A stretch of 9,716 bases of DNA from Sulfurovum sp. (lineage in GTDB: Bacteria > Campylobacterota > Campylobacteria > Campylobacterales > Sulfurovaceae), in assembly GCA_015661535.1 (NCBI GenBank), contig DQVY01000076.1, positions 1-9,716 of the forward strand, in the 5' to 3' direction. The notes under the pieces were generated by a model. That model was given only the letters and a program-made list of their open reading frames with translations, did not search any database and was not told the origin of the DNA. The position numbers were made by a program, and so were the translations under genes. Below are positions 6,791 through 9,716 of this stretch, in pieces. Within the stretch, counting starts at the first letter, position 1. Each line of letters begins with the position of its first letter.

Positions 6791-7110
6791 ATCGAAAGAA
6801 TCTCTTCATTTACATAGATCTCTATATGCTCAAAGATCTCCTCTTTGCTCAAAGACCACTCTTTTATGAGCACTCCTGAGAGGTATGTAAGTAAGCCCTC
6901 GTATTTTTGAATGATCTCCATACTCTCTTCAAAAAACTTTTGTGATTTCTCTTCAAGCAGTTCTATTCTCTTCTCTTTGGCTCCTAGTGCTTCATAGTTG
7001 AGTTTTGCTCTGCCGTACACATTGTTCTGGTTGATCATATGTTCCAGAAGGTAAGTAGCCTTTTCAATGTCATCACTACTTCCTGTAGTTATCCCAGATT
7101 TTCCATACAC
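6787..7110 (-). CDS. C-terminal part of the FtsH-like protease, downstream of the in-frame stop
   Basis: This 107-codon frame, opened by GTG at 7110, is in the same frame as the FtsH-like gene and starts two sense codons after its TAA. It is the end of an M41 peptidase domain. ITTGSSDDIEKAT matches the FtsH signature TTGASNDIxxAT, whose Asp is the third zinc ligand (here Asp14, codon 553 of the joined frame). The helical tail KRIELLEEKSQKFFEESMEI...LSKEEIFEHI matches the end of FtsH (...LDGEEI). AAGAG sits only 3 bases before the GTG, a poor spacing, so independent translation is possible but weakly supported. On its own it lacks the ATPase and HEXXH and could not act as a protease. The frame is undamaged, so the interruption looks recent or is bypassed. 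Confidence 0.75.
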   Translation of the reverse strand: MYGKSGITTGSSDDIEKATYLLEHMINQNNVYGRAKLNYEALGAKEKRIELLEEKSQKFFEESMEIIQKYEGLLTYLSGVLIKEWSLSKEEIFEHIEIYVNEEILSI

Positions 7111-7116
7111 GTTCTC

Positions 7117-7119
7117 TTA
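7117..7119 (-). other. In-frame TAA interrupting the FtsH-like gene (codon 537)
   Basis: The minus strand reads GGC-like codons as GGT GGT TTG GCA GCA TAA GAG AAC GTG TAT GGA at this point, giving G-G-L-A-A-stop-E-N-V-Y-G. FtsH proteins normally read GGRAAEELVFG here, so the stop takes the place of the first Glu. GAA to TAA needs one base change. Removing the stop gives 646 codons, about the length of E. coli FtsH. No frameshift is involved. Confidence 0.9.
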
Positions 7120-8727
7120 TGCTGCCAAACCACCGTAGAGTTGTCTTAGTTCCCACTCCATATCATCTATGTTTCGAAGTAACCTATCATCACTCTGCTC
7201 TTTCATAGCAAAACCAAGAGCACCTAGTTGTGAGACAGCTTCTGAAGATATTTTCAAAATGCGTGTAGCCTCTTTTATCTGTTCTAGGTCACCCCCTTGA
7301 AGCACTGCTCTGTGGTACTCCACCAAGAAATGTCCTATTTCGTGTACGGCAATGGTTTTACGCACCTTCTCTTGCCCCTGACTCACTGCCCTGTTACTCT
7401 GCCCTATCACTGTTCTCTCATAGGCCTGTAAAAGTATCTCTGTGGTCACAAGTGTTTCTTCTCTAAGTGACATCAGCCCTGCTTCTTGTACTACAGACTC
7501 TATGGTCGCAGGTGTTAAGCCAGCCATATTTTTAGCAAGAAAATCGATATCTATCTCTTCGCTTTTCTTCTCTATGGGTTCAAGGTAATGCGAAAGAATA
7601 TATTTTCTCTCTTCAAAATTTGGGTCTCTAAAATGAATCTTCTTTTTAAAACGTCTAAGCATTGCTTCATCCATCTCTAGTGAGTTCTCAGAAAAGTTTG
7701 AAGCCATAATGACAATAACATTATGGCTATCACGTTTCTGCACACCATCAAGATGTGCCAGAAGTTCATTTCTTGTGTCATCTTCCCAGTTGTGTTCAGA
7801 ATTTCTTCCCCTTTTACGCAAAAGACTCTGTGCTTCATCTATGAAGAGTATGCAGGCATTATGTTCTGACTCCTCTGCCAGTACATAGGCTTGAGAGAAA
7901 ATGTCTCTTATTTTTTTAGCTCCAGTACCGACATAGACTTCATCTAAAGATCCTGTTGTACTGACAATGGGCATATCAAGCTCTTTGGCAAGGTATTGTG
8001 CAAACTTTGACTTACCCGTACCTGCTCTTCCTGAAAACAGGATGTTAAAGGTTTCATCTATGCCATACTTGGCATACTGCTCCTGCTTGGTAATGATGTG
8101 CAACAACTGTCTTGCTTCTGTTTTGATATCCTCATAGCCTATGAGAGAAGAGAGATCTCCTGCTATCTCTTCTGGATTAAGTGCATTATAGGCTTTGTTA
8201 AAAAAGGAGAAGCCTGAACTCATCATAAAGAAGTAAAGTAACCCTCCCATAAATAAGAGCGAGTAAAACCGGGCAGAACTTAACATATCTACAAGAAGAA
8301 GTTGTGGTACTTCTTTTTTCTCTATCCATTGGTATGTGATGTTTCTGTCGAGTAGTCTTGACTCAAATGTAAAGGTCATACTCATAGCAGGCAGCTCTTT
8401 TACAAGCATTGTTCTGTTGCCATCTATTGCCAGTATATTTATTTTATTTTCATCTTCTTTTACAAAGTAAACCTTACTCTGTTTACCCAGAGTTTGTAGT
8501 AGTTGTGTGGTACTCATACTCTCAATGCTCTTATTGTCTTCTGCGGAGTTTATAGCAGAAGTGAGCTGTTTGTACTCCAGGACTGAAGGGTTTTGCTTAT
8601 GCTCTGTTATGGCTTTATAGTACGGTATAACATCCACTCCTATAAAAAGCATAAGAATCAGTGCTTTCCACTCTTTTTTAATGTATTTTTCTATGGTTTT
8701 ACTAAGTTTGTTAAGTAGTTCTTTCAT
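7117..8727 (-). CDS. Divergent FtsH-like membrane AAA protease, N-terminal 536 residues (interrupted)
   Basis: FtsH-type proteases are membrane-anchored AAA+ zinc proteases that extract and degrade membrane and unstable proteins. The layout fits: membrane helix at about 20-38, a periplasmic domain of ~110 residues, a second helix at about 153-173, then the AAA domain. That domain has Walker A GRAGTGKS (233-240), pore motif YVG (265-267), Walker B ILFIDEA (293-299), sensor-1 Asn344 and arginine-finger region LRRF (357-360). The peptidase zinc motif HEIGH is at 462-466. It is divergent: canonical FtsH has GPPGTGKT, FVG, FIDEIDA and LRPGRF. The frame stops at an in-frame TAA before the third zinc ligand, so this product alone should keep ATPase and membrane parts but not a complete peptidase site. 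The ATG at 8727 has AGAAGGA 5 bases upstream. It is probably a second FtsH paralogue and not the housekeeping copy (inference). Confidence 0.9.
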   Translation of the reverse strand: MKELLNKLSKTIEKYIKKEWKALILMLFIGVDVIPYYKAITEHKQNPSVLEYKQLTSAINSAEDNKSIESMSTTQLLQTLGKQSKVYFVKEDENKINILAIDGNRTMLVKELPAMSMTFTFESRLLDRNITYQWIEKKEVPQLLLVDMLSSARFYSLLFMGGLLYFFMMSSGFSFFNKAYNALNPEEIAGDLSSLIGYEDIKTEARQLLHIITKQEQYAKYGIDETFNILFSGRAGTGKSKFAQYLAKELDMPIVSTTGSLDEVYVGTGAKKIRDIFSQAYVLAEESEHNACILFIDEAQSLLRKRGRNSEHNWEDDTRNELLAHLDGVQKRDSHNVIVIMASNFSENSLEMDEAMLRRFKKKIHFRDPNFEERKYILSHYLEPIEKKSEEIDIDFLAKNMAGLTPATIESVVQEAGLMSLREETLVTTEILLQAYERTVIGQSNRAVSQGQEKVRKTIAVHEIGHFLVEYHRAVLQGGDLEQIKEATRILKISSEAVSQLGALGFAMKEQSDDRLLRNIDDMEWELRQLYGGLAA

Positions 8728-8762
8728 GTTATTCCTTCTAAGTTTTATCTAGAATAACATTC

Positions 8763-8787
8763 TATAGGGAAAAAATTTTTCTCTATA
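8763..8787. promoter_or_regulatory. 25-bp near-perfect palindrome upstream of the FtsH-like gene, possible operator
   Basis: The two arms, TATAGGGAAAAA (8763-8774) and TTTTTCTCTATA (8776-8787), pair around A8775 at 11 of 12 positions. The only mismatch is 8768/8782 (G-T). It sits 36 bases upstream of the FtsH-like ATG, in the 76-base gap after the 117-residue gene. There is no loop of normal size, which favours a DNA operator over an RNA hairpin. AT-rich cruciform-like sequence can also arise by chance. Confidence 0.45.
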
Positions 8788-8803
8788 AAAAACCTTATCG
8801 TTA

Positions 8804-9154
8804 TTATTGGAGCATAAAGTCGTAAAGACTCGGACCCTTTATACCTTTTTCTATGTAACCCTGCCAAAGTACCCATATTTCTTCAGAGAGTTCTGTGTAG
8901 ATCGGGTGGTTTTTAGCGGGAATACAAAGTGCAGAAAAGTACGCCACAAAGATGTCATAGACAATGTGTTTTATCTCTTTTTTACTGCTCTGTTCATTAA
9001 GTCGTGCAAGTATGGCACGGACTTCTTGTGCATACTCGTTTGGGTTCGAACCAAAGTTAATGTCAGCAAGGTCATACGCATAAAGTAAAACTTCCAACTC
9101 AGTAAAAAGTACCCTTCGCTTACCTTGCTGTGCTTCACGTGTGTCATTTTTCAT
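8804..9154 (-). CDS. Small soluble protein, function unknown
   Basis: I chose the ATG at 9154 because AAAGGAG lies 6 bases upstream. An upstream ATG at 9196 would overlap the previous gene and lacks such a site. The product has 116 residues, is mainly helical and has no signal peptide or membrane segment. Features include a basic start (KNDTREAQQGKRR), a helical acidic stretch (FTELEVLLYAYDLADINF) and an aromatic C-terminal part (IWVLWQGYIEKGIKGPSLYDFML). It ends in TAATAA. It lies 28 bases after the exported-protein gene, so the two are probably co-transcribed, and 76 bases before the FtsH-like gene. I do not recognise the family. An adaptor or regulator of the membrane protease would be a guess. 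Confidence 0.65.
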   Translation of the reverse strand: MKNDTREAQQGKRRVLFTELEVLLYAYDLADINFGSNPNEYAQEVRAILARLNEQSSKKEIKHIVYDIFVAYFSALCIPAKNHPIYTELSEEIWVLWQGYIEKGIKGPSLYDFMLQ

Positions 9155-9182
9155 ACTGGCTCCTTTTGAACTCCGTGAGTGT

Positions 9183-9530
9183 TTACTCAAAATCATAAGT
9201 AGCGTAAAAATTGTAACGACGCTCTTCTACCGTACTGTGTATGGTGTAGTTGTAGATAGTTGAGTAATTGTTCGTTTTACATTCATTTTGAAGGAATATT
9301 CGTGCTTTTTCTTCAAACTCAAGTAATGCTTCCTGACCATCTTTAAAAGCCATTTTTTTCTTCCCCTTGTCATCTTTTTTGTAGTAAATACTTGAAATGG
9401 TCAAAGCAATGGTTGACGAGCCTTTAAGTGTTTTGAAGTTCGTTGCTGGCGAGGTGAAGATCTTGCACTCTGCTTGAGCAGTTAGTGAAGTAAATACAAG
9501 TGCGAGTGTTATGTGTGTTAAGTGTTTCAT
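9183..9530 (-). CDS. Small exported protein, function unknown
   Basis: The ATG at 9530 has AAAGGA 6 bases upstream and opens with a clean signal peptide (MKHLTHITLALVFTSLTAQA) with probable cleavage after residue 20. This leaves a mature periplasmic protein of about 95 residues. The mature part has two Cys (residue 22 and another in QNECKTN) that could form a disulfide, a Lys-rich centre (KKDDKGKKK) and alternating polar/aromatic strands at the end (YNYTIHSTVEERRYNFYATYDFE). An upstream in-frame start at 9611 would put 27 residues ahead of the signal peptide and is unlikely. It is the first gene of the accessory block as seen here and probably heads the transcript with the 116-residue gene. 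I do not recognise the family. Confidence 0.7.
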   Translation of the reverse strand: MKHLTHITLALVFTSLTAQAECKIFTSPATNFKTLKGSSTIALTISSIYYKKDDKGKKKMAFKDGQEALLEFEEKARIFLQNECKTNNYSTIYNYTIHSTVEERRYNFYATYDFE

Positions 9531-9557
9531 AGGTTTTCCTTTGTTTGTTGTAAGAAA

Positions 9558-9566
9558 AGTATAACA
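9558..9566 (-). promoter_or_regulatory. Extended -10 promoter for the exported-protein gene
   Basis: The minus strand reads TGTTATACT here (TG-N-TATACT), 27 bases upstream of the ATG at 9530. T-rich DNA lies about 14-20 bases further upstream (ATTATTTTTC), without a clear -35. The TTCCCTAT motif shared with the two leader repeats lies upstream of it at 9601-9608. Confidence 0.5.
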
Positions 9567-9658
9567 GAAGTTAACGAAAAATAATTTCTCTAATAATGAA
9601 TTCCCTATCATCCAGCCTTCACGGGTCGCTTTGCTCCACCGCTACGGTTCCGTCACTA

Positions 9659-9682
9659 AAAATGTGAAACTATTCACATTTT
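9659..9682. terminator. Perfect 10-bp inverted repeat, possible bidirectional terminator
   Basis: AAAATGTGAA (9659-9668) and TTCACATTTT (9673-9682) pair perfectly around a 4-base loop. The stem carries A-runs on one side and T-runs on the other, so either strand would give a short AU-rich terminator-like hairpin. It most plausibly ends a gene lying beyond the right edge of the window. The surrounding 9612-9716 contains no recognisable coding region. Confidence 0.45.
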
Positions 9683-9716
9683 CTTAACGTTCCTCATCTC
9701 CGCAGGCAGAGCCTAC

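Noticed and set aside
6787..8727. Stop codon reassignment or selenocysteine/pyrrolysine-type recoding of the TAA
   Set aside because: Most other genes in the window end in TAA and need it as a stop. Known Sec and Pyl insertion uses TGA and TAG. No special downstream structure is evident.
9612..9716. Integron attC site
   Set aside because: A palindromic segment and a TTAACG core are present, but the RYYYAAC and GTTRRRY boxes do not match the consensus in a paired arrangement.
1..9716. CRISPR array, tRNA or rRNA gene, insertion sequence
   Set aside because: I saw no regularly spaced direct repeats, no tRNA-like cloverleaf with CCA end, and no transposase-like frame on either strand.

Overview
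The window looks like chromosome from a Campylobacterota species, probably a Sulfurovum- or Sulfurimonas-like sulfur oxidiser. The main reason is the minus-strand run acidic receiver-like protein - gmk - tatA - argS. From memory, this is the same order as the Helicobacter pylori block HP0322 (poly-E-rich protein) - HP0321 - HP0320 - HP0319, and Campylobacter jejuni has an equivalent. The AT-rich DNA, purine-rich ribosome binding sites and promoters with a good -10 but no clear -35 fit that group. The genus is inferred.

Region 1 (11-3644, minus strand) is the conserved core block. It encodes an acidic protein with a degenerate receiver domain, guanylate kinase (its start overlaps the previous stop), the twin-arginine translocase subunit TatA and arginyl-tRNA synthetase. 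Region 2 (3762-4673, plus strand) is one divergently transcribed gene for an exported YfiM/DUF2279-family protein. A short plus-strand reading frame follows (4863-5096). Its first ~50 codons resemble the C-terminal end of a WYL-domain regulator, so it is probably a gene remnant.

Region 3 (5021-9530, all minus strand) is accessory in character. In transcription order it holds a small exported protein, a small soluble protein, a divergent FtsH-like membrane AAA protease, a four-helix membrane protein and two lipoproteins. Except for the FtsH-like gene, I do not recognise specific families here. Two of these genes carry copies of the same ~65-bp leader, which includes a likely promoter. A TTCCCTAT motif recurs at four intergenic sites, once inside a 25-bp near-perfect palindrome in front of the FtsH-like gene.

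The most striking observation is that the FtsH-like gene is cut by a single in-frame TAA at codon 537. The frame continues after it as a normal FtsH C-terminus to a total of 646 codons, about the length of E. coli FtsH. The stop lies between the HEXXH zinc motif and the Asp expected to be the third zinc ligand, so the upstream product alone should lack a complete peptidase site. The stop sits where FtsH normally has Glu, one base from GAA. A recent nonsense mutation, a sequencing error, readthrough or expression as two polypeptides are all possible.

The last ~105 bases (9612-9716) hold no recognisable gene. They look more GC-rich and structured than the rest and include a perfect 10-bp inverted repeat.
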